A DNA stretch of 64,000 bases from Apibacter raozihei (GCF_004014855.1 NZ_CP034930.1:1550001-1614000); one strand, 5' to 3'. Shown: positions 36,199 through 45,857, counted from the first letter of the stretch. The notes: generated from the letters alone by a model not told the origin. Made by a program: numbers and translations.

Positions 36199-36596
36199 TG
36201 GAGCTGGAGGGATTCGAACCCTCGTCCAAACAAGCAATACATAAGCTTTCTACATGCTTATCAGCTCTTTAATTTTCGACTGTAAACCGAGGAACTGCAC
36301 CCTATTTACAGCTTATCATCATGAGTTTCAAACTAAATACGATGTTTATCCAGTTCTATCTCTACATTCCCGTGCCTCTAAACCAAACGCCGCAGAGAAG
36401 GGCTTTTGAGAGACATTTAGCTTTTCTACCTAGTAGAAAAAATGCTTCAACCTACTGTGATTCGGTTATATTAAGCAGCTAAAGCGTATTCTTCGTTGCC
36501 AGTTATAAGTTTGTAACACAAGTTTTACGAGATTATATTACGTGACTCGACATGCTTACTTACCCATTGGTCTTGCTGTCAAAACCGGTCAGCCCC
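36199..36596 (-). ncRNA. ssrA: tmRNA (transfer-messenger RNA, SsrA)
   Basis: On the minus strand the RNA starts GGGGCTGACCGGTTTTGACAG at 36596 and ends with a tRNA-like T arm (GAGGGTTCGAATCCCTC) and CAGCTCCA at 36199; the ends pair as an acceptor stem with one G-U pair, and CCA is not encoded. About 398 nucleotides is normal. The tag frame reads GGC AAC GAA GAA TAC GCT TTA GCT GCT TAA, giving a peptide (A)GNEEYALAA that marks stalled translation products for proteolysis. tmRNA with SmpB frees ribosomes stuck at mRNA ends. A hairpin with T-run follows. Confidence 0.97.
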
Positions 36597-36666
36597 AAAA
36601 ATGTTTTCAATAGTAAACAAACTTTAATCAAACTATGTTACTCATAAAGCTGTTAAAATTAAAAAA

Positions 36667-36674
36667 CAAAGATA
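36667..36674 (-). promoter_or_regulatory. Possible tmRNA promoter, -7 element
   Basis: On the minus strand 36674-36667 reads TATCTTTG, matching TAnnTTTG, about 70 bases before the mature 5' end. This would give a leader removed by RNase P. Confidence 0.35.
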
Positions 36675-36786
36675 CTCATTTTTAAATATATTTCAAAATG
36701 AGCAATATTATTGTGCAAATATTTAAAATCTTGCTTATTGTGTAAGCAGATAAATTAGTGTAAATTTAAGGTTTTAAATAACGAAG

Positions 36787-37446
36787 ATGGGGTTAAAACA
36801 AAACAAAGGGGGTAAAAGAAAGGTTATGTATGTTTTAATTATATTTATTACGATAATGATCGTTATGGTTTTTGTTATAGATAAGATTGTTTCTTTAAAA
36901 ACCAAAGATTATATATTTGATGATGTGGATAAAATACCGGCAAATAGAGTAGGTGTAGTGCTGGGAACTTCTAAAAAGTTAAAAAATGGGAATAATAATT
37001 ATTATTTCATATATAGGATACAGGCTGCAAAAAAATTGTATGATGCGGGTAAGGTTAGTTTTTTTATAGTCAGTGGAGATAATAGCAGTAAAGAGTATAA
37101 TGAGCCTCAGGATATGAAAGACGATCTTGTTCTTGCAGGAATAACGCAAGATAGCATATATCTTGATTATGCAGGATTTAGAACTTTAGATTCGGTTATT
37201 AGGACAAAAGATGTTTTTGGTCAAAATACATTTACCCTTATCTCACAAAAATTTCATAACGAAAGAGCTGTTTTTTTAGCTCAACAGTATGGGTTGAATG
37301 CTATTGGGTATAATGCAAAAGATGTAAATGCTTATTATGGATTTAAAACTATGGCTCGGGAAAAACTGGCAAGAGTAAAACTATTGTTGGATCTTTTAGT
37401 TAATAAAAAGCCCAAATATGGGGGAGAGAAAATAGAATTACCGTAA
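36787..37446 (+). CDS. SanA/YdcF-like membrane protein (DUF218 type)
   Basis: The 219-residue protein has one N-terminal membrane helix (about 14-34) and a soluble DUF218-type domain: 'RVGVVLGTSKKLKNGNNNYYFIYRIQAAKKLYDAGKVSFFIVSGDN', 'LVLAGITQDSIYLDYAGFRTLDSVIRTKDVF' and 'TLISQKFHNERAVFLAQQYGLNAIGYNA'. This matches SanA, the protein named for vancomycin high-temperature exclusion in enteric bacteria, a relative of ElyC. It is thought to act in the periplasm in cell-envelope integrity. The gene ends exactly one base before the convergent pth gene ends, with no terminator visible between. Confidence 0.85.
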   Translation: MGLKQNKGGKRKVMYVLIIFITIMIVMVFVIDKIVSLKTKDYIFDDVDKIPANRVGVVLGTSKKLKNGNNNYYFIYRIQAAKKLYDAGKVSFFIVSGDNSSKEYNEPQDMKDDLVLAGITQDSIYLDYAGFRTLDSVIRTKDVFGQNTFTLISQKFHNERAVFLAQQYGLNAIGYNAKDVNAYYGFKTMAREKLARVKLLLDLLVNKKPKYGGEKIELP

Positions 37447-38013
37447 TTATTTTCCGTTAAATTCATTCATACTATTTGAAATGCCCGAAAATATAAAGGA
37501 TTTAATAGCTTCAGCACTTAAAATAATTCTTTCGTTAAGTATTTTTTTTTCATCATCATTCCATTTGCCTAAGACATAATCAATTTGTTGGCCTTTTTCA
37601 AAATTGCTTCCAATACCAAACCGTAAGCGTGGATATTGTTGAGTCTGTAACGAATTTTCAATGCTCTTCAATCCGTTATGTCCGGCATTACTTCCTCTGC
37701 TCTTTATTCGAATAGAGCCAAAAGGAAGACTAAGATCATCGCAAAGTATTAAGCAATTTTCAGGCTGTATATTTTCTTTTTTGATCCAATATTTAACCGC
37801 ATTACCACTTAAATTCATATAAGTATCCGGTTTAAGGATGAATGTTTTCCTTCCTTTATATGAAGTGTCGCAAAGTTGTCCGAAATTAGATGATTTGAAA
37901 GTACCTTTTAGGTTTTCTGCCAGCTTATCTGCTACCAGAAAACCAATATTGTGTCGGGTATCTTCATATTCAATTCCCATGTTGCCTAACCCTACAATAA
38001 GATATTTATTCAT
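37447..38013 (-). CDS. pth: Peptidyl-tRNA hydrolase
   Basis: Pth cuts the ester bond of peptidyl-tRNAs released from ribosomes, recycling tRNA. The 188-residue protein has the family pattern: LIVGLGNMGIEYEDTRH21NIGF (catalytic His), 'LKPDTYMNLSGNAV', 'CLILCDDLSLPFGSIRIKSRGSNAGHNGLKSIENSL' and 'YVLGKW'. Length is normal. It faces sanA end to end; the GT2 gene upstream starts a separate unit. Confidence 0.96.
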   Translation of the reverse strand: MNKYLIVGLGNMGIEYEDTRHNIGFLVADKLAENLKGTFKSSNFGQLCDTSYKGRKTFILKPDTYMNLSGNAVKYWIKKENIQPENCLILCDDLSLPFGSIRIKSRGSNAGHNGLKSIENSLQTQQYPRLRFGIGSNFEKGQQIDYVLGKWNDDEKKILNERIILSAEAIKSFIFSGISNSMNEFNGK

Positions 38014-38056
38014 AAATTTAATTTACCTGCAAACTTAAAAATTTACATCTAATAAA

Positions 38057-38794
38057 TCATGAAAGTTTTTTATAATATCTTTTAATCCTTAGCAATTCAA
38101 AAGGTAGTTTCAGTGAGTAGGAAAGTTTAACTTTTGAATCTCCAACATCACGCCATGATTCAAGAGGGATTTCTTTAGCACTGTTTTCAACGTTTTCTTT
38201 ACCGACAATTTTGATGAATTTAAAGAAAATTTCTATATCAAAGCTCCAGTTTGAAATAAAAGGATCTTTAAAAATTTGTCTTGCTATATCGTTAGAAAAA
38301 GCCTTAGCTCCACATTGAGTGTCATAAACAGGTAAATCCAGCATAGTACTGGAAAGAGTTGCAAAAATACGGCCGATTAGATGTCTGTGTAATTTTCTAT
38401 TTATCTGAGAACCGATTCTTCGTATTCTTGATCCGAAAACCATTACAACAGAATCGTTCATATAAGAGCAAATGCGTTTGTACTCTTCAATAGAAGTAGC
38501 CAAGTCAGCATCCAGGTAACCGATAATATCAAAGGGTTTCCAGTTGAGTGAATCATTTATTCCACGGAATATAGCCGCTGATTTACCTGCATTGGGCTGT
38601 TGATCTACAACTAATACATTTTCTGGAAATTTTTCCTTTAACATATTTAAAATGTTAAGAGTACCATCGGTACTTCCGTCATTTACAAAACAAAAATAAA
38701 GACTTTTATCAGTCTCAAGGCTTTTTTCAAATTCACCGACTGGAAGTCTGTTTTCTTCATTATAACAAGGAACAACTACACAATTAATTTTCAT
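38057..38794 (-). CDS. GT2 glycosyltransferase, polyprenyl-phosphate sugar transferase type
   Basis: The 245-residue protein opens 'CVVVPCYNEENRLP', with the diphosphate motif 'NDGSTDGT', metal motif YLD95AD97LAT and the acceptor-side 'SFDIEIFFK', as in dolichyl-phosphate glucosyltransferases and bacterial GtrB/DPM1-like enzymes. Such enzymes move a sugar from UDP- or GDP-sugar to a lipid phosphate at the membrane, providing the donor for a GT-C enzyme. No membrane helices are present, as in the short form. It follows the membrane protein gene below by 14 bases, so they are probably partners. Confidence 0.85.
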   Translation of the reverse strand: MKINCVVVPCYNEENRLPVGEFEKSLETDKSLYFCFVNDGSTDGTLNILNMLKEKFPENVLVVDQQPNAGKSAAIFRGINDSLNWKPFDIIGYLDADLATSIEEYKRICSYMNDSVVMVFGSRIRRIGSQINRKLHRHLIGRIFATLSSTMLDLPVYDTQCGAKAFSNDIARQIFKDPFISNWSFDIEIFFKFIKIVGKENVENSAKEIPLESWRDVGDSKVKLSYSLKLPFELLRIKRYYKKLS

Positions 38795-38808
38795 TATCTT
38801 TAAATTAT

Positions 38809-40197
38809 TTATTTACAAATTATTGCTTTTTTATGAAAAAACTCAGCCATATGTATATTATAAAAATACTTAGGATTTTGACTTAAATCAATTTCAAAAA
38901 TGAGTTTGGGTTTAGATTGAATAGGAGGAACGTATATTGTATCTTTTTTTGACTCAGTTATCATATTGAATCTATGGTTCATTTCCTTTTTGTATTGAAA
39001 TGCTTTACCACTTAACAGGTCATCATAGGCCCAATATATATTGTTAGGTATGAACAGTATATCTTTATCTCGAATAATAAAAGAATAGCTGAAAATTATA
39101 AAGAGTAATGCCATACTTAATACATTTCTGGAGATATTTGTTTTGAATATTAAACGAGAAGTGACAATTTTATAGGAAAAAATTGTATTAAAGACTAAAA
39201 TAATAAGAAACATTACATTTACTGAACGCAATGGCGAATAAATACCCAAACTCCATAAACTGGGGAAAGAACCGCAAAATAGCAGGATTATAAATAATCC
39301 GATATATAATAAAATTGAGTACTTTAAAAATCTTAAATTTAGATTTTTCAATTGTTTACGAAAGGCATAAAATATTATTATATTAATAAGTAAGGGAACA
39401 ATTCCATATTTTACTACTACTACTAAAGTTTTTCTTACAGAAGCTAAAAATATTTCGGTAGGCGTTAAAGGATTAACAACTAAAGCAGATCGAACACTAT
39501 TTCCTGGTGATAATAAAACAAATAATGTTAAAATACCAGCCCATATTAAAAGCAAAAGGTAATAATAAGAAACTTTTCTCTTACTAATATAATTAAAAAT
39601 AAATACTGTAAATAAAGATATATCTAAAAAGACCATCGAGATTTCATTACATCCTATAATGAAAAATATCAATACGAATAGAATTATTTTCACGATTCTA
39701 TTTGAGGTATAATTATAATTAATTAGCATACCTAGGAAAGTTAAGAATAAAACATTGGCTAAATGATATGTGGATGATCCTGGTAGCCAATACAGTCCCT
39801 GATATACGTTAGGTAAAAACATAAAATATGAAAGACAGAAAAAAGCTGTAAACAAAATTGTCATTTTGATGTTCTTCGTTACTTGATAAAATAGATATGC
39901 AGCTGCAGATATAAAGGATAAAATCATAATTAGTGCAATAATATTATATCCGAAAAAATAACCCCAATGAATAGGATTGGTTATAAGAATAGCTGTAGCT
40001 GTATATCTGCTACTCCAATGTAAATATATTTGAATTTGAGTTTCAATAAATGATTTTGTAGTTAAATTGAGTGCGTAGGAATAATCATCTAAAGCTGGCT
40101 CTGTATAAAAGCACAAAATTAATATAGGAATAATTGATAATAAAAATAATAGGATAATAATTTTACTGAAAGCATGTTTTGTAAAGAAATTATTCAT
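38809..40197 (-). CDS. Polytopic membrane protein, DUF6056-like (GT-C candidate)
   Basis: This 462-residue protein has about ten membrane helices and a first external loop starting 'FYTEPALDDYSYALNLTTKSFIETQIQIYLHWSSRYTAT', which resembles the DUF6056 pattern and the acidic first loop of GT-C glycosyltransferases. The C-terminal 55 residues are outside the membrane. GT-C enzymes use lipid-phosphate sugars, which the neighbouring GT2 enzyme could supply. The two-gene unit therefore may add a sugar to an envelope polymer; the target is unknown. A GtrA-like flippase is not present in the window. Confidence 0.75.
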   Translation of the reverse strand: MNNFFTKHAFSKIIILLFLLSIIPILILCFYTEPALDDYSYALNLTTKSFIETQIQIYLHWSSRYTATAILITNPIHWGYFFGYNIIALIMILSFISAAAYLFYQVTKNIKMTILFTAFFCLSYFMFLPNVYQGLYWLPGSSTYHLANVLFLTFLGMLINYNYTSNRIVKIILFVLIFFIIGCNEISMVFLDISLFTVFIFNYISKRKVSYYYLLLLIWAGILTLFVLLSPGNSVRSALVVNPLTPTEIFLASVRKTLVVVVKYGIVPLLINIIIFYAFRKQLKNLNLRFLKYSILLYIGLFIILLFCGSFPSLWSLGIYSPLRSVNVMFLIILVFNTIFSYKIVTSRLIFKTNISRNVLSMALLFIIFSYSFIIRDKDILFIPNNIYWAYDDLLSGKAFQYKKEMNHRFNMITESKKDTIYVPPIQSKPKLIFEIDLSQNPKYFYNIHMAEFFHKKAIICK

Positions 40198-40259
40198 AGA
40201 ATTATATTGAAATCTTTAAGATAACAAAGGTAAACCTTTTAATTGAAATTGTTTGTTAA

Positions 40260-43200
40260 TTATTCAGTTACGAAAATCTTGATTTGTAAGAAAAAATTTA
40301 AAATACATTCCATAGACTGTATTTTATCTTTTCTCAAATATAGCAATAACCCTTCAGAAGTTTGTTTTTGTTTTAATAAAGCACCCGAAGGATTTTTTTG
40401 AATAAATTCAAGTACTTTTTTAAATGTTTCAGACTCGTAATATTTAGATTGAGAGTTGGAAGGAAAGTATGCTAACAGTACCTTATTTTTGATAACCAGT
40501 TTTTCAAAACCAAGATATTTAGATAGCCATTTTAAATGTACACTTTTTAATAATTCAACGGTTTGAATAGGTAAAACTCCAAAACGATCTTTTAGTTCAT
40601 TTTCAAAAGAATGAAGATCATTTTCATTAGATATATCAGATAATTTCTGATATAAAGAAAATCTTTCTTCAACATTGTTTACATATTGGTTAGGAATTAA
40701 TAATTCGAAATCAGTATCTATTTGAACATCTGAAACAAACTCTTTACTTTCATTTTCTTTTTCAAATAAATCAGAAAATTCATTCTCTTTTAGCTCCTCA
40801 ATAGCTTCGTTAAGTATTTGTTGATACGCTTCAAATCCAATCTCAGCAAAGAAGCCGCTTTGTTCGGCACCTAGTAGATCACCTGCGCCTCTAATTTCTA
40901 GGTCTTTCATAGCTATGTTGAATCCTGAGCCTAGATCTGAAAATTGTTCAACAGCCTGTAATCGTTTGCGGGCTTCAGAGGTTAAAATATCCAAAGGTGG
41001 AGTAATTAAATAACAAAAGGCTTTGCGGTTAGATCTGCCCACACGGCCTCTCATTTGATGTAGATCTGCCAAACCGAATCTTTGGGCGTCATTAATAAAA
41101 ATAGTGTTTGCATTAGGTACATCAAGCCCTGATTCGATAATGGTTGTTGATAGTAATACATCATATTCACCCTCCATATAATCAACCATTATTTTTTCAA
41201 GTTTTTTTCCATCCATCTGTCCATGTCCTATAGCTATTCGTGCCATAGGTACAAGTCGTTTGATCATACCCGCTAAAACATCCAGATTTTCAATCCTGTT
41301 ATTTATGAAAAAAACTTGTCCGCCTCTATCTAATTCATAGATCACAGCATCTCTGATTTGTTCTTCATTAAAGCCTATTAGCTGAGTTTGTACAGGCTGA
41401 CGATTTGGGGGAGGAGTTTTGATAACTGATAAATCTCTGGCTGCCATTAGAGAAAATTGCAAAGTTCTGGGTATAGGAGTGGCCGTTAAGGTTAAGGTGT
41501 CAACCGTTGTTTTTAATGTTTTTAATTTATCTTTTACAGAAACACCAAATTTATGTTCTTCATCAACAATTAAAAGTCCAAGATCTTTAAATTTTACATC
41601 TTTTCCAATCAATTGCTGAGTTCCGATAATTATGTCTATCTTTCCTTCAGAAAGAGATTCAGTTATTTCTTTTTTTTGTTTTCCGGTTTTAAATCTGTTA
41701 AGATATTCTACACGTACAGGAAAATTCTGTAATCTTTTTGAGAAAGTTTTATAATGCTGAAGGGCTAAAATTGTAGTAGGAACCATAATAGCTGTTTGCT
41801 TACCATCAGTTGCAGCTTTAAAAGCGGCCCGTATGGCAATTTCTGTTTTACCAAATCCTACATCTCCACATACCAGACGATCCATAGCCGTAGCTTTCTC
41901 CATGTCATATTTGACTTCTTGTGTAGCCTTTTCCTGATCAGGAGTATCTTCGTACATAAAAGAAGCCTCCAGTTCATTTTGTAAATATCCGTCGGGAGAA
42001 TAAGCAAATCCTTGTTTAGTTCTTCTTTCAGCATAAAGTTTAATTAAGTCGAAAGCAACTTCTTTAACTTTTTTCTTTGCTTTATTTTTCAGGTTTTTCC
42101 ATGCCGCAGATCCTAACTGGTTAAGAGTAACTTCAGCACCTTCTTTGCCTGAAAATCTGGATATTTTATGTAATGAATGTATGTTTACGTACAATATATC
42201 ATTATTTCTATAAATAAGCTTGATAGTTTCTTGTACTTTATCATCATTCTTTATTTTGACTAATCCCATAAATTTTCCTACTCCATGATCAATATGGGTA
42301 ACATAATCGCCTACTTTTAAATCTGTAAGTTCTTTAAGAGTAATGGTTTCGGATTTGGAAAATGAATTGCGTAAATTATATCTGTGATATTTTTCAAAAA
42401 TCTGATGATCGGTATAAATTAGAAACTTCGCGTCATAATCAATAAATCCATTACTTATATTAGCGAGTATACCATTAAAAGGAACTTCTTTTTCTGTTTC
42501 CGCAAAAATATCTTTAAGTCTTTGTTCTTGCTTATCAGATTGAAAAATAATGTAATTTGAAAATTTGAGTTTTTCTTTGTCTGTCAGATCCTGGCCTAAT
42601 AAATCAAACTGTTTATGGAAGCTGGGTTGTTCCGACTGATTCAGTAAAACAGTTTCATACTTAGTAAAATAAGGTAAGGATGAAAATTCTATAAAGGAAT
42701 AAGATTGAATTTTATTAAGTAAATCATTACTTTTTATATACAGATCCTTTGGCTCACTTCTCTTTACTGTTTGTTTAAGATCTTGGTAAACTTCTTCAGC
42801 TTTATTATATTTTTTATCAATGTTAGCTAGAGAAATGGTTAAATCTTTGCATATGAAAAGAGTATCTTCTGGCAGATAATTTAAAAAACTAACTCTGTTC
42901 GAAATGCCAGAAGGGCGATCAATATTAGGTACTATAACAAATTGATCTATCTTTTCCTCAGAAAGTTGTGTCTCTATATTAAATTTCCGTATAGTTTCAA
43001 CCTCATTTCCAAAAAATCCGATTCGGTAAGGTTGTTCATCGGAATAAGAAAAAACATCTAAAATTCCACCACGTAATGAAAATTCACCAGGTTGTGTAAC
43101 AAAATCAGTGCGCTCAAATTGAAAACTAAATAAGACCTCATTCAGAAATTCAGAATCTAGCTGATCCCCGGTTTTTATTTTTAAACTAAGATTATCAAGC

Positions 43201-43625
43201 TCAGTTTTATCAATAACTTTTTCAGAAAGAGCCTCTGCGTAGGAAATAATAAATTTTGGAGTTGTTTTTTGTGATAATCGATTAATTACTTCCGTACGTA
43301 ATACTATATTAGCATTTTGAATTTCTTCTATCTGATATGGATGCAGATGAGACGTAGGGTAAAACAAAACTTTATCTTTTCCGAAAATTGTTTCAATTTC
43401 ATTAAGAGCATAAGCAGCCTCTTCTTTATCAGCAAAAAATAAAAATACTGGAATCTTTAGATCGCTAAATAAATAAGCGCTGAATAAATTAGGGTATGAG
43501 CCTACAGCTCCCTTTACAGAAAGTGCTACAGTTTTTTTTTCTTTTATATAAGTATGTATCCCTGTATCCAAAATGCTGTTTTTCAGATGAGGGAAAATAG
43601 ATTTAACGATAAAATTTGTTTCCAA
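40260..43625 (-). CDS. mfd: Transcription-repair coupling factor Mfd, TTG start
   Basis: Mfd removes RNA polymerase stalled at lesions and recruits UvrA. The 1121-residue protein has the UvrB-like N-terminal region ('VLFYPTSHLHPYQIEEIQN'), the polymerase-interacting domain (around 420-500, 'VGDYVTHIDHGVGKFMGL'), the ATPase with Walker A CGDVGFGKTE near 590, DEEH box IVDEEHKFGV near 690, and the 'TATPIPRTLQFSL' motif, then the C-terminal TRCF domain. The first codon is TTG at 43625-43623; no in-frame ATG lies upstream and the next methionine is far inside. A -7 box TACCTTTG (43640-43633) is only 8 bases before the start, so the transcript may be nearly leaderless. Confidence 0.95.
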   Translation of the reverse strand: METNFIVKSIFPHLKNSILDTGIHTYIKEKKTVALSVKGAVGSYPNLFSAYLFSDLKIPVFLFFADKEEAAYALNEIETIFGKDKVLFYPTSHLHPYQIEEIQNANIVLRTEVINRLSQKTTPKFIISYAEALSEKVIDKTELDNLSLKIKTGDQLDSEFLNEVLFSFQFERTDFVTQPGEFSLRGGILDVFSYSDEQPYRIGFFGNEVETIRKFNIETQLSEEKIDQFVIVPNIDRPSGISNRVSFLNYLPEDTLFICKDLTISLANIDKKYNKAEEVYQDLKQTVKRSEPKDLYIKSNDLLNKIQSYSFIEFSSLPYFTKYETVLLNQSEQPSFHKQFDLLGQDLTDKEKLKFSNYIIFQSDKQEQRLKDIFAETEKEVPFNGILANISNGFIDYDAKFLIYTDHQIFEKYHRYNLRNSFSKSETITLKELTDLKVGDYVTHIDHGVGKFMGLVKIKNDDKVQETIKLIYRNNDILYVNIHSLHKISRFSGKEGAEVTLNQLGSAAWKNLKNKAKKKVKEVAFDLIKLYAERRTKQGFAYSPDGYLQNELEASFMYEDTPDQEKATQEVKYDMEKATAMDRLVCGDVGFGKTEIAIRAAFKAATDGKQTAIMVPTTILALQHYKTFSKRLQNFPVRVEYLNRFKTGKQKKEITESLSEGKIDIIIGTQQLIGKDVKFKDLGLLIVDEEHKFGVSVKDKLKTLKTTVDTLTLTATPIPRTLQFSLMAARDLSVIKTPPPNRQPVQTQLIGFNEEQIRDAVIYELDRGGQVFFINNRIENLDVLAGMIKRLVPMARIAIGHGQMDGKKLEKIMVDYMEGEYDVLLSTTIIESGLDVPNANTIFINDAQRFGLADLHQMRGRVGRSNRKAFCYLITPPLDILTSEARKRLQAVEQFSDLGSGFNIAMKDLEIRGAGDLLGAEQSGFFAEIGFEAYQQILNEAIEELKENEFSDLFEKENESKEFVSDVQIDTDFELLIPNQYVNNVEERFSLYQKLSDISNENDLHSFENELKDRFGVLPIQTVELLKSVHLKWLSKYLGFEKLVIKNKVLLAYFPSNSQSKYYESETFKKVLEFIQKNPSGALLKQKQTSEGLLLYLRKDKIQSMECILNFFLQIKIFVTE

Positions 43626-43774
43626 AACTTGACAAAGGTACTAAATTTGTAAAAAAAATATACGTATTCAATTTTTTTTGTAAAACATATATTTTAACTA
43701 AATATTATTTTTTACAGAGTAAATGTCTTTTATAAAGTAATGGTCAATATAATTTATAAATATCAAATAAAGTA

Positions 43775-44098
43775 ATGATAATTTGTTTTCCTCTGTTATT
43801 TTTTGGCGGTTTTCATGGAATGGCTATTTTTCCATTTATATTTGTTAAGTACAATTACCTGAAGTATGACAAAAGAGTTATTAATCATGAGAAAATTCAC
43901 CTTAGGCAACAACTAGAACTTATCTGGATACTTTTTTTTGTTATTTATTTTATTGAATATTTTGTTAATTTAATTCGTTACAAAGACTCTCATAAAGCTT
44001 ATATGGAAATAAGTTTTGAAAAAGAAGCCTACGCAAATGAAAAAAATAATGAATACCTGAAAAATCGCAAGTTTTGGAATTTTTTGAAATATTATTAA
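43775..44098 (+). CDS. Small membrane protein with an HExxH motif
   Basis: The 107-residue protein has hydrophobic segments at about 1-24 and 46-67 and between them VINH38EKIH42LRQQLEL, a zinc-peptidase-type HExxH motif, followed about 40 residues later by 'SFE82KE84AYANE'. The order HExxH then glutamate resembles gluzincin-type active sites, but the protein is far shorter than known families. It has no obvious partner and ends with a bidirectional hairpin. I do not recognise a named family; the protein appears to be a short conserved type in flavobacteria, but that is from memory. Confidence 0.7.
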   Translation: MIICFPLLFFGGFHGMAIFPFIFVKYNYLKYDKRVINHEKIHLRQQLELIWILFFVIYFIEYFVNLIRYKDSHKAYMEISFEKEAYANEKNNEYLKNRKFWNFLKYY

Positions 44099-44115
44099 AT
44101 CATTGATATATTAAA

Positions 44116-44144
44116 TACTAAAGTCGGCTTAACCGACTTTAGTA
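44116..44144. terminator. Bidirectional terminator
   Basis: A perfect 12-base-pair stem, TACTAAAGTCGG (44116-44127) with its complement (44133-44144), loop CTTAA, between two convergent genes. Confidence 0.85.
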
Positions 44145-44151
44145 ATATTAA

Positions 44152-45453
44152 TTATTTATATAAAAGTGTATAAAGCGAAGCCTTTGCATAATAAGGTGCA
44201 ATTCCTAAAACATGATCACCCAAAGTTGAATAAAACGTCACCTTGCCTCCGTTTTTATTTTGTTGCTGTGCAAAATCGTAAGCGTTTTGATAGTAAACAG
44301 ATACATCAGAAATCCCATGACTCATGACAAACCTGCATTTGTTTTTCCATGGTTTCACACTATTCTCTTCAAGTATAGTATTTAAATATGACAGGCTGGG
44401 GTCTATATCAAGATTTTTTATAAATTTTTCAGTGTATAAATATTCAGGATTACTGGGAAATAAATTATTTACATCATAAATATTTCCATTAAAATAGCTA
44501 AGAGACTGAGAAGCGAACGATTCTTTTAAAAAATCGTTTACATTTATATATGGATAAGCATTTTGCTTATATCCCCATAAACCATACGAAAGAAAATAAT
44601 GATGTTGCGTTTTTTTTGATTTACGAACAATATCTGTGATTTGTTTTAAATTGCAGGGAGTTCCTCCAGTAACCAGAAGGCTTACTGTATACTCTAATGA
44701 AGGATTGGTTTCTATTTCTCTAGCTAAAGAAGCAGCTATGAATCCACCTAATGAATACCCGGTTATAATAAGTTCTGACTTATACCGATACCCTTGAGCA
44801 GATAAGGTATTGAGTGATGCTTTTAGTAAATCTAAGGTAGAATTAACCATAGCTTTTGAGTCTAAATAAGGATGTTGACATTGTTGATAAGAATCGCCAA
44901 ATCCTGGATAATCCGGAAAAAATACAATAAAGCCATTACTTGCTTGTAAAGTCCAGAATGCTAAATAATTAAAATGAAAATCACTATCAAATAAAAAAGA
45001 ATCTTTAAATGCGTTAGACGGAGCCATTTTATTATAGGTGTAAGTAGGAGGTGGGGCAACTATAATTCTGTATTTTGTTAGGCTGTTAAAAATAGTTTTG
45101 GAAGGAAGCAATAAAACTCCGGATACATCAATGTAGCTACCTAGACGATCGGGATGAGGAGTTTTAGTTGAAATTTTTACAGCTTTTAAAAAAGGGATAA
45201 TCTTTTGTTGTTCAGTTACAAGTGAATCATCAAATTTAAAATTGGAAACATCAATTCCTGACTGTTCAAGTTTCATTTTTATATCTTCCAATTCTTTGAA
45301 ATCTAAAGAGCTTATTTCTTGAGTTTTTGATAAATTATCTGGATTAGTTGATGGGGGTATTGAGGAGAGAATTTCATTATTAGTACAAGAATAACTTGTT
45401 AATGCAATTCCTATGCAAAGGATAAATGCAATTTTTGATAAAAAATTTTTCAT
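44152..45453 (-). CDS. Secreted alpha/beta hydrolase lipoprotein
   Basis: The 433-residue protein has a lipobox, SYSC23, and an alpha/beta hydrolase core: 'YRIIVAPPPTYTYNKMAPSN', the nucleophile elbow ITGYSLGGFIAAS near 236 and 'SHGISDVSVYYQNAYDFAQQQNKNGGKVTFYSTLGDHVLG', which supplies the acid and histidine (D and H at the ends of this segment). The layout matches secreted lipase/esterase proteins of the LIP type (Pfam PF03583-like). It would act on esters at the cell surface. It stands alone between AT-rich gaps. Confidence 0.8.
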   Translation of the reverse strand: MKNFLSKIAFILCIGIALTSYSCTNNEILSSIPPSTNPDNLSKTQEISSLDFKELEDIKMKLEQSGIDVSNFKFDDSLVTEQQKIIPFLKAVKISTKTPHPDRLGSYIDVSGVLLLPSKTIFNSLTKYRIIVAPPPTYTYNKMAPSNAFKDSFLFDSDFHFNYLAFWTLQASNGFIVFFPDYPGFGDSYQQCQHPYLDSKAMVNSTLDLLKASLNTLSAQGYRYKSELIITGYSLGGFIAASLAREIETNPSLEYTVSLLVTGGTPCNLKQITDIVRKSKKTQHHYFLSYGLWGYKQNAYPYINVNDFLKESFASQSLSYFNGNIYDVNNLFPSNPEYLYTEKFIKNLDIDPSLSYLNTILEENSVKPWKNKCRFVMSHGISDVSVYYQNAYDFAQQQNKNGGKVTFYSTLGDHVLGIAPYYAKASLYTLLYK

Positions 45454-45857
45454 AATGATTGATTTTATTTTATTAATTTAAATTTATGTTTATAAATATA
45501 TCGTTAACTGACTTTAAATGATATAAATATTTTGTTTATGTATATTAATTATTGTTTCTATGTAAATGTAATCAAAATAGATGTTATATGATAAGTCTGA
45601 TATTTTTATTTTTCGGTGAAATCTTAATATTGAATAATTATTTGAATGAATTTGTATGATTAAGAGTTGATTATTAAAAATAAATATTTAATAGAGGTGA
45701 AGATAAATGTATTTATTATTATATTTTATCGATATAATATATATAAATTAAGTGTTGATTAAAGGTTTATATGTTTTTATATTCTATATGATGGGTATAA
45801 TATTGGTATGATTTTTAATAAAATTAATATAATAAATATTTATAAATTTAAAGTTTA
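45454..45857. other. AT-rich intergenic region, no gene seen
   Basis: About 400 bases, over 80% A+T by eye, between the divergently arranged lipase and lectin genes. It must carry both promoters, but I see no clear TAnnTTTG pair, hairpin or repeat. Confidence 0.6.

Noticed and set aside
44152-45453. Reading the secreted hydrolase as a peptidase of the S9 family
   Set aside because: No beta-propeller part and the closing motif GDHVLG fits secreted lipase-type esterases better.
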